DNA of 64,000 nt from Liolophura sinensis (GCF_032854445.1 NC_088300.1:69848984-69912983), one strand, 5' to 3'; counted from the stretch's first letter, positions 1 to 13,231 are shown. A program made the numbers and translations. Notes: a model not told the origin generated them from the letters alone.

Positions 1-208
1 GGAGTGAAGCTGAGAGCTGAGTAAAGAACATCACGACTAATCCTATATTGCTTAACTGGATTATCGGAAAGTGAATAGAGCTCATAGATTAACTCATATT
101 TCTGCAGACTGTCTCTTTCAAACAATCTGGAGATGACATGAATTTCTGTTGGCCGTTGAAATACAACTCCAGCTAGGTTTAACGACGGGGGAACTTTTCC
201 CCAGCGAG

Positions 209-217
209 ATATATATA
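209..217 (+). promoter_or_regulatory. TATA-like element of CDC25 copy 1
   Basis: The run ATATATATA lies about 70 bp before the ATG at 288, a plausible TATA position with a short 5' leader. The same sequence recurs at +3354, +6617 and +9971, so every copy has the core promoter. The transcription start is not visible. Confidence 0.6.
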
Positions 218-287
218 CCAGAATTTAGTCCACTCAACCTAAGTCCCAGTATTTACTGAAACCAACAGTTCAACAAACATATCTATC

Positions 288-1755
288 ATGGCATCTTTAC
301 TTGCTAAGAAACTTTTTGATGACGACTCCTTCAATTTCCGCAGCCCACTTAAGCAATGTGATGATGCAGAGGAAGACAATAGCTTTTCCCCAATGATGGA
401 TTATTTTTCAACCAAGGGAAGCTCGTCCTTTGTGGCAGAAGACGAAGATTCCAGAGATAGTGGGATAGGCCTCGACGACAGTTTTAGCAACGATGACTGT
501 CCGCTTTCCCTTCCTAGCAGACCTTTTGTACAGCTAAATAAGGTAACAATCACCTATTTTCTTCACCTCATTTCCCAGTTACTTTACTACCTTATTCATT
601 TTTAGTAGTCAGTTCCAGCATTTTCTGTAAAATCATTTTGGATAACAGTATTCATTGCATGATTTTCCAGTACACTGTAGCAATAAATCATAACATTTTT
701 TACGCCGCAGGTGTGCGAAGAAGTGAAAATCCACAGCCAAAACATTCGAAAGCGAAGCCGTTCTCAAAGCGACCAGGATGATTCACCTGTGCAGAAGAGA
801 AAGAGACCCGACGCCATTCCCGAGCCAAGCAAATGTCCACTCAGGCTGTCCAATCTCCATTCGGAACATGAAATTAAAACTGCCCTAGACAGAGGTAATT
901 ATCAAATCTCAGCTGAATTTTACTCATATATTTATAATAAACATTACAACCGCCAGTAAGCCTAAATGAAATCTGTCTAGTATATTTGTAAACGTATGCA
1001 CGTTCATTTCTCCTCGGCAGTGTCGGAAAATCCAGACCTGATCAGTGACGGCAGCGTGGCCTACTGTCTGCCAACTGTTCCAGGCAAGCATCAAGATCTC
1101 AAGTCCATCACGCCGGAAACTTTGGCGCGGCTTCAAAAGCACGAGTTTGATGACATAGTAGACGAATTCCTCATTGTGGACTGCAGATATCCCTATGAGT
1201 TTCAAGGCGGCCACATCAAAGGAGCTGTCAACTATTACACCAAGGACAGTATTGTGGAAAACCTTATTTCCAAACCAGTCATTACCAGGAGTAGTGCAAC
1301 GAAAAGAAGCATTCTAATATTTCACTGTGAATTTTCATCCCAAAGAGGTCCAAAAATGTCTCGATTTTTAAGGAGCCAAGACAGACAGATGAACAAGGAT
1401 CGATATCCGCAGCTGTGTTATCCTGAGATTTACTTACTTCACGGCGGATACAAAAACTTCTTTGAGAAAGAAAAGGTAGGCGCATAAGCATTTTGTTGAT
1501 ATAGGCTTTTGGTAACCAGCAAGACTATATGCAAAAGTAATCACCAGAAACTTTGAGTGCGTGTACTTGGTATTATGCACAGGCACAATTCAGTGATGTT
1601 GTTTATTTTTTTCTTTCTAGGAGCTCTGCACGCCACAGACCTATCTGCCGATGCACCATGAAGATTTCAAGAAGGACATGCGAACATTTCGTTGCCAGTC
1701 TAAGAGCTGGGCTGGGGAAAAGAAGAGTCGTTCTGCGTTGAGATTATTCCTTTAG
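288..1755 (+). CDS. CDC25: M-phase inducer phosphatase CDC25, copy 1
   Basis: Dual-specificity phosphatase that removes inhibitory phosphates from CDK1/2 to drive cell-cycle entry (family knowledge). Exons 288-542, 711-894, 1021-1475 and 1621-1755 have GT/AG borders and matching phases, giving 342 aa. The N-terminal regulatory half has SP sites (S19, S34, S110), an acidic DSG motif at 57-59 (EDSRDSGIGLDDS) like the beta-TrCP degron of vertebrate CDC25A, and a basic RKRSRSQS...QKRKR stretch around 98-117, a likely NLS. The C-terminal rhodanese-fold domain has VDCRYPYEFQGGHIKGA and the catalytic loop HCEFSSQR (His248, Cys249, Arg255, the HCX5R signature). The tail SWAGEKKSR matches the conserved CDC25 C-terminus. 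At 342 aa it is shorter than vertebrate CDC25s, mainly in the N-terminus. The intact frame and key residues suggest function. Confidence 0.97.
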
Positions 1756-1956
1756 GCGTGAAAGTCAGCCATTTCTTATGTTTAAAGGTGGATGTTGACC
1801 TCATTCAGTTTAAAAATACATCTGTTTTGTTTTTTACCTGGAATTTCTACTGATTTGTGTACATATGATCTTTTTGAAATCCTCTCATCTTTGTTTTCTT
1901 TCTTTACATATTATCCCAGTGCTGTCGTTTGTGTACGAATCAAATATATGTGCGCC

Positions 1957-1962
1957 AATAAA
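1957..1962 (+). terminator. Polyadenylation signal AATAAA of CDC25 copy 1
   Basis: AATAAA lies about 200 bp after the stop codon, following a T-rich 3' UTR. It is conserved in all four units (5311, 8574 and 11928 by offset), so each copy can make its own mRNA end. Confidence 0.6.
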
Positions 1963-3641
1963 TGATCCACGTTGAATATTATCTCAGTTTTCTTCCTAGT
2001 TTCTGCCATGATGTGGCGTGCCCTATGTGCATGATAACATGACTGTTACATCGTAAACATAAACCTTGAAAAGTTGCGCATGAAACGTAACATTACACAA
2101 AGGAAACATTCGAAACTGATATCTAGTGCTGTTGACTTAAACCCTTATTGTACAAACAGGACTGCCATGCCCGGAGCCCAACCCCAAGCTTACTTTAAGT
2201 GGCAGTTGTACATAGTGCTTGAAAGGTACGAGTAACGCTTGACACTCATAATGAAAATTATTGCTTGATGAAACAACATGAGATTCTCACGCAGTCGAGT
2301 ACCAATGATTATGCACAGCATGTGGTACAGTTTCCACACCATTTCGCCTCGCACAACAGGTAGCAGGTTCGCTTCCGTTTTGAACAAAATTTAGCGCTTG
2401 ATCTGTGTCCACATCTGAATTTAGAAGGATGGAGAGAAAATCCTGCGATTTAAAGTACACCGAGAATTTGTATATGCTGACGTTTCCGAGAACCTATCAA
2501 AAGCCATGTGTGGAGTAGTTCCCTTTCTCAAACGTTGGTCTCCCTTAATATGGAAGACGAGTTTAAGCAGAATGTTGACACTCAAGCTGAAATATTTGAA
2601 ACAAGTGTAAAATTCAAATGCATCCATGCATGTGATAAGGCAATTACGGATATGAACTGATCTCCTTTGTAAACGACATATTCCCAATATGCTGTATCCT
2701 GTGCCAACAATTTACTTCTTGTAGAAAAGCAACAATGTGCACGCGAGATATAATACAAACGTACTATGTGCACTGTCACCATACACGAAACCTAATGAAA
2801 AGTGTAAATAGGTCGCTAAGGTAAACACAACGTACACATATGTATTGTGGAAGAAGTGTACCATGCAAGTGGTGAAAATTATGTCTGACAAGGTTTCTTT
2901 CATCGAAAAATGGTGTGTGCAGCCAACATCTCTCCAACTCGCTTCTTGCTGACAAACTAAATTGTCTCCCACCGTTTTGGTGTATGTATATGTATATGGT
3001 AGACTTCCCACTGGAAAGAAGTGACAGTGACAAACTATGTTGAGTGAAATGCAAATTTCAACGCATTCTACTTAAACAAATGACGCGTGTAGCTGTACGA
3101 TTAGGGGAAAATAGACTTACCGAGGTAAAAAATATTTAATTTGTACACCGTGAACAATGTTATCTTTCTGACAGCGGCCTCTTGTACTGACAATGAGTGC
3201 CTTATACAAAGCCCTTTACATTTCCATGCCCATATACAGCCTAGTTCATTCTGCCGTCTTTAAAGAAGCTGACTATGATTCCTTCTCACCTCCGGCGGCC
3301 TTTTGTTTACGTGGTATCTTCCACACGACCTACAGATAACAACACCAGCGGCATGGAGTGAAGCTGAGAGCTGAGTAAAGAACATCACGACTAATCCTAT
3401 ATTGCTTAACTGGATTATCGGAAAGTGAATAGAGCTCATAGATTAACTCATATTTCTGCAGACTGTCTCTTTCAAACAATCTGGAGATGACATGAATTTC
3501 TGTTGGCCGTTGAAATACAACTCCAGCTAGGTTTAACGACGGGGGAACTTTTCCCCAGCGAGATATATATACCAGAATTTAGTCCACTCAACCTAAGTCC
3601 CAGTATTTACTGAAGCCAACAGTTCAACAAACATATCTATC

Positions 3642-5109
3642 ATGGCATCTTTACTTGCTAAGAAACTTTTTGATGACGACTCCTTCAATTTCCGCAGCCC
3701 ACTTAAGCAATATGATGATGCAGAGGAAGACAATAGCTTTTCCCCAATGATGGATTATTTTTCAACCAAGGGAAGCTCGTCCTTTGTGGCAGAAGACGAA
3801 GATTCCAGAGATAGTGGGATAGGCCTCGACGACAGTTTTAGCAACGATGACTGTCCGCTTTCCCTTCCTAGCAGACCTTTTGTACAGCTAAATAAGGTAA
3901 CAATCACCTATTTTCTTCACCTCATTTCCCAGTTACTTTACTACCTTATTCATTTTTAGTAGTCAGTTCCAGCATTTTCTGTAAAATCATTTTGGATAAC
4001 AGTATTCATTGCATGATTTTCCAGTACACTGTAGCAATAAATCATAACATTTTTTACGCCGCAGGTGTGCGAAGAAGTGAAAATCCACAGCCAAAACATT
4101 CGAAAGCGAAGCCGTTCTCAAAGCGACCAGGATGATTCACCTGTGCAGAAGAGAAAGAGACACGACGCCATTCCCGAGCCAAGCAAATGTCCACTCAGGC
4201 TGTCCAATCTCCATTCGGAACATGAAATTAAAACTGCCCTAGACAGAGGTAATTATCAAATCTCAGCTGAATTTTACTCATATATTTATAATAAACATTA
4301 CAACCGCCAGTAAGCCTAAATGAAATCTGTCTAGTATATTTGTAAACGTATGCACGTTCATTTCTCCTCGGCAGTGTCGGAAAATCCAGACCTGATCAGT
4401 GACGGCAGCGTGGCCTACTGTCTGCCAACTGTTCCAGGCAAGCATCAAGATCTCAAGTCCATCACGCCGGAAACTTTGGCGCGGCTTCAAAAGCACGAGT
4501 TTGATGACATAGTAGACGAATTCCTCATTGTGGACTGCAGATATCCCTATGAGTTTCAAGGCGGCCACATCAAAGGAGCTGTCAACTATTACACCAAGGA
4601 CAGTATTGTGGAAAACCTTATTTCCAAACCAGTCATTACCAGGAGTAGTGCAACGAAAAGAAGCATTCTAATATTTCACTGTGAATTTTCATCCCAAAGA
4701 GGTCCAAAAATGTCTCGATTTTTAAGGAGCCAAGACAGACAGATGAACAAGGATCGATATCCGCAGCTGTGTTATCCTGAGATTTACTTACTTCACGGCG
4801 GATACAAAAACTTCTTTGAGAAAGAAAAGGTAGGCGCATAAGCATTTTGTTGATATAGGCTTTTGGTAACCAGCAAGACTATATGCAAAAGTAATCACCA
4901 GAAACTTTGAGTGCGTGTACTTGGTATTATGCACAGGCACAATTCAGTGATGTTGTTTATTTTTTTCTTTCTAGGAGCTCTGCACGCCACAGACCTATCT
5001 GCCGATGCACCATGAAGATTTCAAGAAGGACATGCGAACATTTCGTTGCCAGTCTAAGAGCTGGGCTGGGGAAAAGAAGAGTCGTTCTGCGTTGAGATTA
5101 TTCCTTTAG
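3642..5109 (+). CDS. CDC25: M-phase inducer phosphatase CDC25, copy 2
   Basis: Second tandem copy with exons 3642-3896, 4065-4248, 4375-4829 and 4975-5109, the same splice sites and 342 aa. Relative to copy 1 I see C24Y and P118H, the latter at the end of the basic QKRKR stretch. The catalytic HCEFSSQR loop, the rhodanese motif, the DSG degron-like motif and the WAGEKK tail are unchanged. The downstream spacer is 91 bp shorter. No inactivating change is visible, so it should encode an active phosphatase like copy 1. Confidence 0.96.
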
Positions 5110-6904
5110 GCGTGAAAGTCAGCCATTTCTTATGTTTAAAGGTGGATGTTGACCTCATTCAGTTTAAAAATACATCTGTTTTGTTTTTTACCTGGAATTT
5201 CTACTGATTTGTGTACATATGATCTTTTTGAAATCCTCTCATCTTTGTTTTCTTTCTTTACATATTATCCCAGTGCTGTCGTTTGTGTACGAATCAAATA
5301 TATGTGCGCCAATAAATGATCCACGTTGAATATTATCTCAGTTTTCTTCCTAGTTTCTGCCATGATGTGGCGTGCCCTATGTGCAAGATAACATGACTGT
5401 TAAACCCTTATTGGACAAACAGGACTGCCATGCCCGGAGCCCAACCCCAAGCTTACTTTAAGTGGCAGTTGTACATAGTGCTTGAAAGGTACGAGTAACG
5501 CTTGACACTCATAATGAAAATTATTGCTTGATGAAACAACATGAGATTCTCACGCAGTCGAGTACCAATGATTATGCACAGTATGTGGTACAGTTTCCAC
5601 ACCATTTCGCCTCGCACAACAGGTAGCAGGTTCGCTTCCGTTTTGAACAAAATTTAGCGCTTGATCTGTGTCCACATCTGAATTTAGAAGGATGGAGAGA
5701 AAATCCTGCGATTTAAAGTACACCGAGAATTTGTATATGCTGACGTTTCCGAGAACCTATCAAAAGCCATGTGTGGAGTAGTTCCCTTTCTCAAACGTTG
5801 GTCTCCCTTAATATGGAAGACGAGTTTAAGCAGAATGTTGACACTCAAGCTGAAATATTTGAAACAAGTGTAAAATTCAAATGCATCCATGCATGTGGTA
5901 AGGCAATTACGGATATGAACTGATCTCCTTTGTAAACGACATATTCCCAATATGCTGTATCCTGTGCCAACAATTTACTTCTTGTAGAAAAGCAACAATG
6001 TGCACGCGAGATATAATACAAACGTACTATGTGCACTGTCACCATACACGAAATCTAATGAAAAGTGTAAATAGGTCGCTAAGGTAAACACAACGTACAC
6101 ATATGTATTGTGGAAGAAGTGTACCATGCAAGTGGTGAAAATTATGTCTGACAAGGTTTCTTTCATCGAAAAATGGTGTGTGCAGCCAACATCTCTCCAA
6201 CTCGCTTCTTGCTGACAAACTAAATTGTCTCCCACCGTTTTGGTGTATGTATATGTATATGGTAGACTTCCCACTGGAAAGAAGTGACAGTGACAAACTA
6301 TGTTGAGTAAAATGCAAATTTCAACGCATTCTACTTAAACAAATGACGCGTGTAGCTGTACGATTAGGGGAAAATAGACTTACCGAGGTAAAAAATATTT
6401 AATTTGTACACCGTGAACATTGTTATCTTTCTGACGGCGGCGTCTTGTACTGACAATGAGTGCCTTATACAAAGCCCTTTACATTTCCAGGCCCATATAC
6501 AGCCTAGTTCATTCTGCCGTCTTTAAAGAAGCTGACTATGATTCCTTCTCACCTCCGGCGGCCTTTTGTTTACGTGGTATCTTCCACACGACCTACAGAT
6601 AACAACACCAGCGGCATGGAGTGAAGCTGAGAGCTGAGTAAAGAACATCACGACTAATCCTATATTGCTTAACTGGATTATCGGAAAGTGAATAGAGCTC
6701 ATAGATTAACTCATATTTCTGCAGACTGTCTCTTTCAAACAATCTGGAGATGACATGAATTTCTGTTGGCCGTTGAAATACAACTCCAGCTAGGTTTAAC
6801 GACGGGGGAACTTTTCCCCAGCGAGATATATATACCAGAATTTAGTCCACTCAACCTAAGTCCCAGTATTTACTGAAACCAACAGTTCAACAAACATATC
6901 TATC

Positions 6905-8372
6905 ATGGCATCTTTACTTGCTAAGAAACTTTTTGATGACGACTCCTTCAATTTCCGCAGCCCACTTAAGCAATGTGATGATGCAGAGGAAGACAATAGC
7001 TTTTCCCCAATGATGGATTATTTTTCAACTAAGGGAAGCTCGTCCTTTCTGGCAGAAGACGAAGATTCCAGAGATAGTGGGATAGGCCTCGACGACAGTT
7101 TTAGCAACGATGACTGTCCGCTTTCCCTTCTTAGCAGACCTTTTGTACAGCTAAATAAGGTAACAATCACCTATTTTCTTCACCTCATTTCCCAGTTACT
7201 TTACTACCTTGTTCATTTATAGTAGTCAGTTTCAGCATTTTCTGTAAAATCATTTTGGATAACAGTATTCATTGCATGATTTTCCAGTACACTGTAGCAA
7301 TAAATCATAACATTTTTTACGCCGCAGGTGTGCGAAGAAGTGAAAATCCACAGCCAAAACAGTCGAAAGCGAAGCCGTTCTCAAAGCGACCAGGATGATT
7401 CACCTGTGCAGAAGAGAAAGAGACCCGACGCCATTCCCGAGCCAAGCAAATGTCCACTCAGGCTGTCCAATCTCCATTCGGAACATGAAATTAAAACTGC
7501 CCTAGACAGAGGTAATTATCAAATCTCAGCTGAATTTTACTCATATATTTATAATAAACATTACAACCGCCAGTAAGCCTAAATGAAATCTGTCTAGTAT
7601 ATTTGTAAACGTATGCACGTTCATTTCTCCTCGGCAGTGTCGGAAAATCCAGACCTGATCAGTGACGGCAGCGTGGCCTACTGTCTGCCAACTGTTCCAG
7701 GCAAGCATCAAGATCTCAAGTCCATCACGCCGGAAACTTTGGCGCGACTTCAAAAGCACGAGTTTGATGACATAGTAGACGAATTCCTCATTGTGGACTG
7801 CAGATATCCCTATGAGTTTCAAGGCGGCCACATCAAAGGAGCTGTCAACTATTACACCAAGGACAGTATTGTGGAAAACCTTATTTCCAAACCAGTCATT
7901 ACCAGGAGTAGTGCAACGAAAAGAAGCATTCTAATATTTTACTGTGAATTTTCATCCCAAAGAGGTCCAAAAATGTCTCGATTTTTAAGGAGCCAAGACA
8001 GACAGATGAACAAGGATCGATATCCGCAGCTGTGTTATCCTGAGATTTACTTACTTCACGGCGGATACAAAAACTTCTTTGAGAAAGAAAAGGTAGGCGC
8101 ATAAGCATTTTGTTGATATAGGCTTTTGGTAACCAGCAAGACTATATGCAAAAGTAATCACCAGAAACTTTGAGTGCGTGTACTTGGTATTATGCACAGG
8201 CACAATTCGGTGATGTTGTTTATTTTTTTCTTTCTAGGAGCTCTGCACGCCACAGACCTATCTGCCGATGCACCATGAAGATTTCAAGAAGGACATGCGA
8301 ACATTTCGTTGCCAGTCTAAGAGCTGGGCTGGGGAAAAGAAGAGTCGTTCTGCGTTGAGATTATTCCTTTAG
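6905..8372 (+). CDS. CDC25: CDC25 copy 3, catalytic-loop His replaced by Tyr
   Basis: Third copy, exons 6905-7159, 7328-7511, 7638-8092 and 8238-8372, open over 342 codons. Relative to copy 1: V49L, P76L, I97S and H248Y. H248 is the histidine immediately before the nucleophilic Cys in HCX5R; here codon CAC is TAC (7940-7942), giving YCEFSSQR. Cys249 and Arg255 remain. In protein tyrosine phosphatases this His tunes the Cys pKa, so activity may be reduced. This is inference; the protein could also be a substrate-binding competitor. All splice sites and the stop codon are intact, so it is not an obvious pseudogene. Confidence 0.95.
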
Positions 8373-10258
8373 GCGTGAAAGTCAGCCATTTCTTATGTTT
8401 AAAGGTGGATGTTGACCTCATTCAGTTTAAAAATACATCTGTTTTGTTTTTTACCTGGAATTTCTACTGATTTGTGTACATATGATCTTTTTGAAATCCT
8501 CTCATCTTTGTTTTCTTTCTTTACATATTATCCCAGTGCTGTCGTTTGTGTACGAATCAAATATATGTGCGCCAATAAATGATCCACGTTGAATATTATC
8601 TCAGTTTTCTTCCTAGTTTCTGCCATGATGTGGCGTGCCCTATGTGCAAGATAACATGACTGTTACATCGTAAACATAAACCTTGAAAAGTTGCGCATGA
8701 AACGTAACATTACACAAAGGAAACATTCGAAACTGATATCTAGTGCTGTTGACTTAAACCCTTATTGGACAAACAGGACTGCCATGCCCGGAGCCCAACC
8801 CCAAGCTTACTTTAAGTGGCAGTTGTACATAGTGCTTGAAAGGTACGAGTAACGCTTGACACTCATAATGAAAATTATTGCTTGATGAAACAACATGAGA
8901 TTCTCACGCAGTCGAGTACCAATGATTATGCACAGTATGTGGTACAGTTTCCACACCATTTCGCCTCGCACAACAGGTAGCAGGTTCGCTTCCGTTTTGA
9001 ACAAAATTTAGCGCTTGATCTGTGTCCACATCTGAATTTAGAAGGATGGAGAGAAAATCCTGCGATTTAAAGTACACCGAGAATTTGTATATGCTGACGT
9101 TTCCGAGAACCTATCAAAAGCCATGTGTGGAGTAGTTCCCTTTCTCAAACGTTGGTCTCCCTTAATATGGAAGACGAGTTTAAGCAGAATGTTGACACTC
9201 AAGCTGAAATATTTGAAACAAGTGTAAAATTCAAATGCATCCATGCATGTGGTAAGGCAATTACGGATATGAACTGATCTCCTTTGTAAACGACATATTC
9301 CCAATATGCTGTATCCTGTGCCAACAATTTACTTCTTGTAGAAAAGCAACAATGTGCACGCGAGATATAATACAAACGTACTATGTGCACTGTCACCATA
9401 CACGAAACCTAATGAAAAGTGTAAATAGGTCGCTAAGGTAAACACAACGTACACATATGTATTGTGGAAGAAGTGTACCATGCAAGTGGTGAAAATTATG
9501 TCTGACAAGGTTTCTTTCATCGAAAAATGGTGTGTGCAGCCAACATCTCTCCAACTCGCTTCTTGCTGACAAACTAAATTGTCTCCCACCGTTTTGGTGT
9601 ATGTATATGTATATGGTAGACTTCCCACTGGAAAGAAGTGACAGTGACAAACTATGTTGAGTGAAATGCAAATTTCAACGCATTCTACTTAAACAAATGA
9701 CGCGTGTAGCTGTACGATTAGGGGAAAATAGACTTACCGAGGTAAAAAATATTTAATTTGTACACCGTGAACAATGTTATCTTTCTGACAGCGGCCTCTT
9801 GTACTGACAATGAGTGCCTTATACAAAGCCCTTTACATTTCCAGGCCCATATACAGCCTAGTTCATTCTGCCGTCTTTAAAGAAGCTGACTATGATTCCT
9901 TCTCACCTCCGGCGGCCTTTTGTTTACGTGGTATCTTCCACACGACCTACAGATAACAACACCAGCGGCATGGAGTGAAGCTGAGAGCTGAGTAAAGAAC
10001 ATCACGACTAATCCTATATTGCTTAACTGGATTATCGGAAAGTGAATAGAGCTCATAGATTAACTCATATTTCTGCAGACTGTCTCTTTCAAACAATCTG
10101 GAGATGACATGAATTTCTGTTGGCCGTTGAAATACAACTCCAGCTAGGTTTAACGACGGGGGAACTTTTCCCCAGCGAGATATATATACCAGAATTTAGT
10201 CCACTCAACCTAAGTCCCAGTATTTACTGAAGCCAACAGTTCAACAAACATATCTATC

Positions 10259-11726
10259 ATGGCATCTTTACTTGCTAAGAAACTTTTTGATGACGACTCC
10301 TTCAATTTCCGCAGCCCACTTAAGCAATGTGATGATGCAGAGGAAGACAATAGCTTTTCCCCAATGATGGATTATTTTTCAACCAAGGGAAGCTCGTCCT
10401 TTGTGGCAGAAGACGAAGATTCCAGAGATAGTGGGATAGGCCTCGACGACAGTTTTAGCAACGATGACTGTCCGCTTTCCGTTCTTAGCAGACCTTTTGT
10501 ACAGCTAAATAAGGTAACAATCACCTATTTTCTTCACCTCATTTCCCAGTTACTTTACTACCTTATTCATTTTTAGTAGTCAGTTCCAGCATTTTCTGTA
10601 AAATCATTTTGGATAACAGTATTCATTGCATGATTTTCCAGTACACTGTAGCAATAAATCATAACATTTTTTACGCCGCAGGTGTGCGAAGAAGTGAAAA
10701 TCCACAGCCAAAACAGTCGAAAACGAAGCCGTTCTCAAAGCGACCAGGATGATTCACCTGTGCAGAAGAGAAAGAGACCCGACGCCATTCCCGAGCCAAG
10801 CAAATGTCCACTCAGGCTGTCCAATCTCCATTCGGAACATGAAATTAAAACTGCCCTGGACAGAGGTAATTATCAAATCTCAGCTGAATTTTACTCATAT
10901 ATTTGTAATAAACATTACAACCGCCAGTAAGCCTAAATGAAATCTGTCTAGTATATTTGTAAACGTATGCACGTTCATTTCTCCTCGGCAGTGTCGGAAA
11001 ATCCAGACCTGATCAGTGACGGCAGCGTGGCCTACTGTCTGCCAACTGTTCCAGGCAAGCATCAAGATCTCAAGTCCATCACGCCGGAAACTTTGGCGCG
11101 GCTTCAAAAGCACGAGTTTGATGACATAGTAGACGAATTCCTCATTGTGGACTGCAGATATCCCTATGAGTTTCAAGGCGGCCACATCAAAGGAGCTGTC
11201 AACTATTACACCAAGGACAGTATTGTGGAAAACCTTATTTCCAAACCAGTCATTACCAGGAGTAGTGCAACGAAAAGAAGCATTCTAATATTTCACTGTG
11301 AATTTTCATCCCAAAGAGGTCCAAAAATGTCTCGATTTTTAAGGAGCCAAGACAGACAGATGAACAAGGATCGATATCCGCAGCTGTGTTATCCTGAGAT
11401 TTACTTACTTCACGGCGGATACAAAAACTTCTTTGAGAAAGAAAAGGTAGGCGCATAAGCATTTTGTTGATATAGGCTTTTGGTAACCAGCAAGACTATA
11501 TGCAAAAGTAATCACCAGAAACTTTGAGTCCGTGTACTTGGTATTATGCTCAGGCACAATTCAGTGATGTTGTTTATTTTTTTCTTTCTAGGAGCTCTGC
11601 ACGCCACAGACCTATCTGCCGATGCACCATGAAGATTTCAAGAAGGACATGCGAACATTTCGTTGCCAGTCTAAGAGCTGGGCTGGGGAAAAGAAGAGTC
11701 GTTCAGCGTTGAGATTATTCCTTTAG
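10259..11726 (+). CDS. CDC25: M-phase inducer phosphatase CDC25, copy 4
   Basis: Last copy, exons 10259-10513, 10682-10865, 10992-11446 and 11592-11726, 342 aa. Relative to copy 1: L75V, P76L and I97S, the last two shared with copy 3. The HCEFSSQR catalytic loop and the rest of the rhodanese domain are unchanged. Silent or non-coding differences are more frequent here than between copies 1 and 3, as expected for the array edge. The sequence after its poly(A) region follows the unit to about 12650 and is then replaced by diverged DNA. Confidence 0.96.
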
Positions 11727-12650
11727 GCGTGAAAGTCAGCCATTTCTTATGTTTAAAGGTGGATGTTGACCTCATTCAGTTTAAAAATACATCTGTTTTG
11801 TTTTTTACCTGGAATTTCTACTGATTCGTGTACATATGATCTGTTTGAAATCCTCTCATCTTTGTTTTCTTTCTTTACATATTATCCCAGTGCTGTCGTT
11901 TGTGTACGAATCAAATATATGTGCGCCAATAAATGATCCACGTTGAATATTATCTCAGTTTTCTTCCTAGTTTCTGCCATGATGTGGCGTGCGCTATTTG
12001 CAAGATAACATGACTGTTACATCGTAAACATAAACCTTGAAAAGTTGCGCATGAAACGTAACATTACACAAAGGAAACATTCGAAACTGATATCTAGTGC
12101 TGTTGACTTAAACCCTTATTGGACAAACTGCACTGCCATGCCCGGAGCCCAACCCCAAGCTTACTTTAAGTGGCAGTTGTACATAGTGCTTGAAAGGTAC
12201 GAGTAACGCTTGACACTCATAATGAAAATTATTGCTTGATGAAACAACATGAGATTCTCACGCAGTCGAGTACCAATGATTATGCACAGTATGTGGTACA
12301 GTTTCCACACCATTTCGCCTCGCACAATAGGTAGCAGGTTCGCTTCCGTTTTGAACAAAATTTAGCGCTTGATCTGTGTCCACATCTGAATTTAGAAGGA
12401 TGGAGAGAAAATCCTGCGATTTAAAGTACACCGAGAATTTGTATATGCTGACGTTTCCGAGAATCTATCAAAAGCCATGTGTGGAGTAGTTCCCTTTCTC
12501 AAACGTTGGTCTCCCTTAATATGGAAGACGAGTTTAAGCAGAATGTAGACACTCAAGTGAAATATTTGAAACAAGTGTAAAATTCAAATGCATCCATGCA
12601 TGTGGTAAGGCAATTACGGATATGAACTGATCTCCTTTGTAAACGACATA

Positions 12651-13231
12651 TTACAGATATGAAGTGATCCTCGTTGTGAACGGCATATTATCAATATGCT
12701 GTATCCTGTGTGCAGGGTTTACTTGAGCAAGGGGTCAAGAGACATTATACACGGGGCATGTGATGCAATATAGTCGAATTCGGTAAATTGTGAATACAGG
12801 GCAAATGACGATTTTGCTATGCCCACACATGAATGTATTTGCACAAGACCCGCGTAGCACATACATGAATGTATTTGTTTAAGACTCAAGCAAACCGAAA
12901 AGAATTGTCCTAAACATCCGTGAAAAGATAGAAAACACTTTTCATCGGAAAATAATTTTTAGCAAGGGGATGGCTGCTCGGAGTTATAGAAATATAAAAC
13001 AAATAATAATGTAAAACGTTATGTGACAGGTATATCTCTCGCGCAAGCTACATGTATGTTTCTCTGCATGTGTTGAGGGTCGCCTGAGCCATCAGGGTTT
13101 TTAAGTATTTCCGTGCTTTCCATATATAAATCCCCCCCCCCCCACAAAAAACATTAATATTTAGGACGAAATGTTAGGCTGAAATATTAAAACAACAGCG
13201 AAATTTGAACGGAGCCAAAGATGTAGCAAAA

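Larger units (their letters stand above)
1..12650 (+). repeat. Tandem array of four ~3.35-kb CDC25 units
   Basis: Four head-to-tail units begin at 1, 3355, 6618 and 9972. CDS starts at 288, 3642, 6905 and 10259 give spacings of 3354, 3263 and 3354 bp. Units differ by scattered single bases. Unit 2 lacks 91 bp near 5402, present in units 1, 3 and 4 between CATGACTGTT and AAACCC. Unit 4 follows the pattern to about 12650 and then diverges, so its spacer is incomplete. Each unit carries promoter, four exons, a polyadenylation signal and about 1.4 kb of non-coding spacer. The window opens exactly at a unit boundary, so further copies may lie to the left. I see no transposase or LTR; unequal crossing-over is the simplest origin. 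Confidence 0.97.

Noticed and set aside
924-1214. 96-codon minus-strand frame opposite CDC25 exon 3
   Set aside because: Antisense shadow of the conserved rhodanese exon.
2190-3054. Several minus-strand frames of 65-99 codons repeated in every CDC25 unit
   Set aside because: They recur only because the unit is duplicated. They overlap each other, lack splice or domain signals, and carry substitutions without evident constraint.
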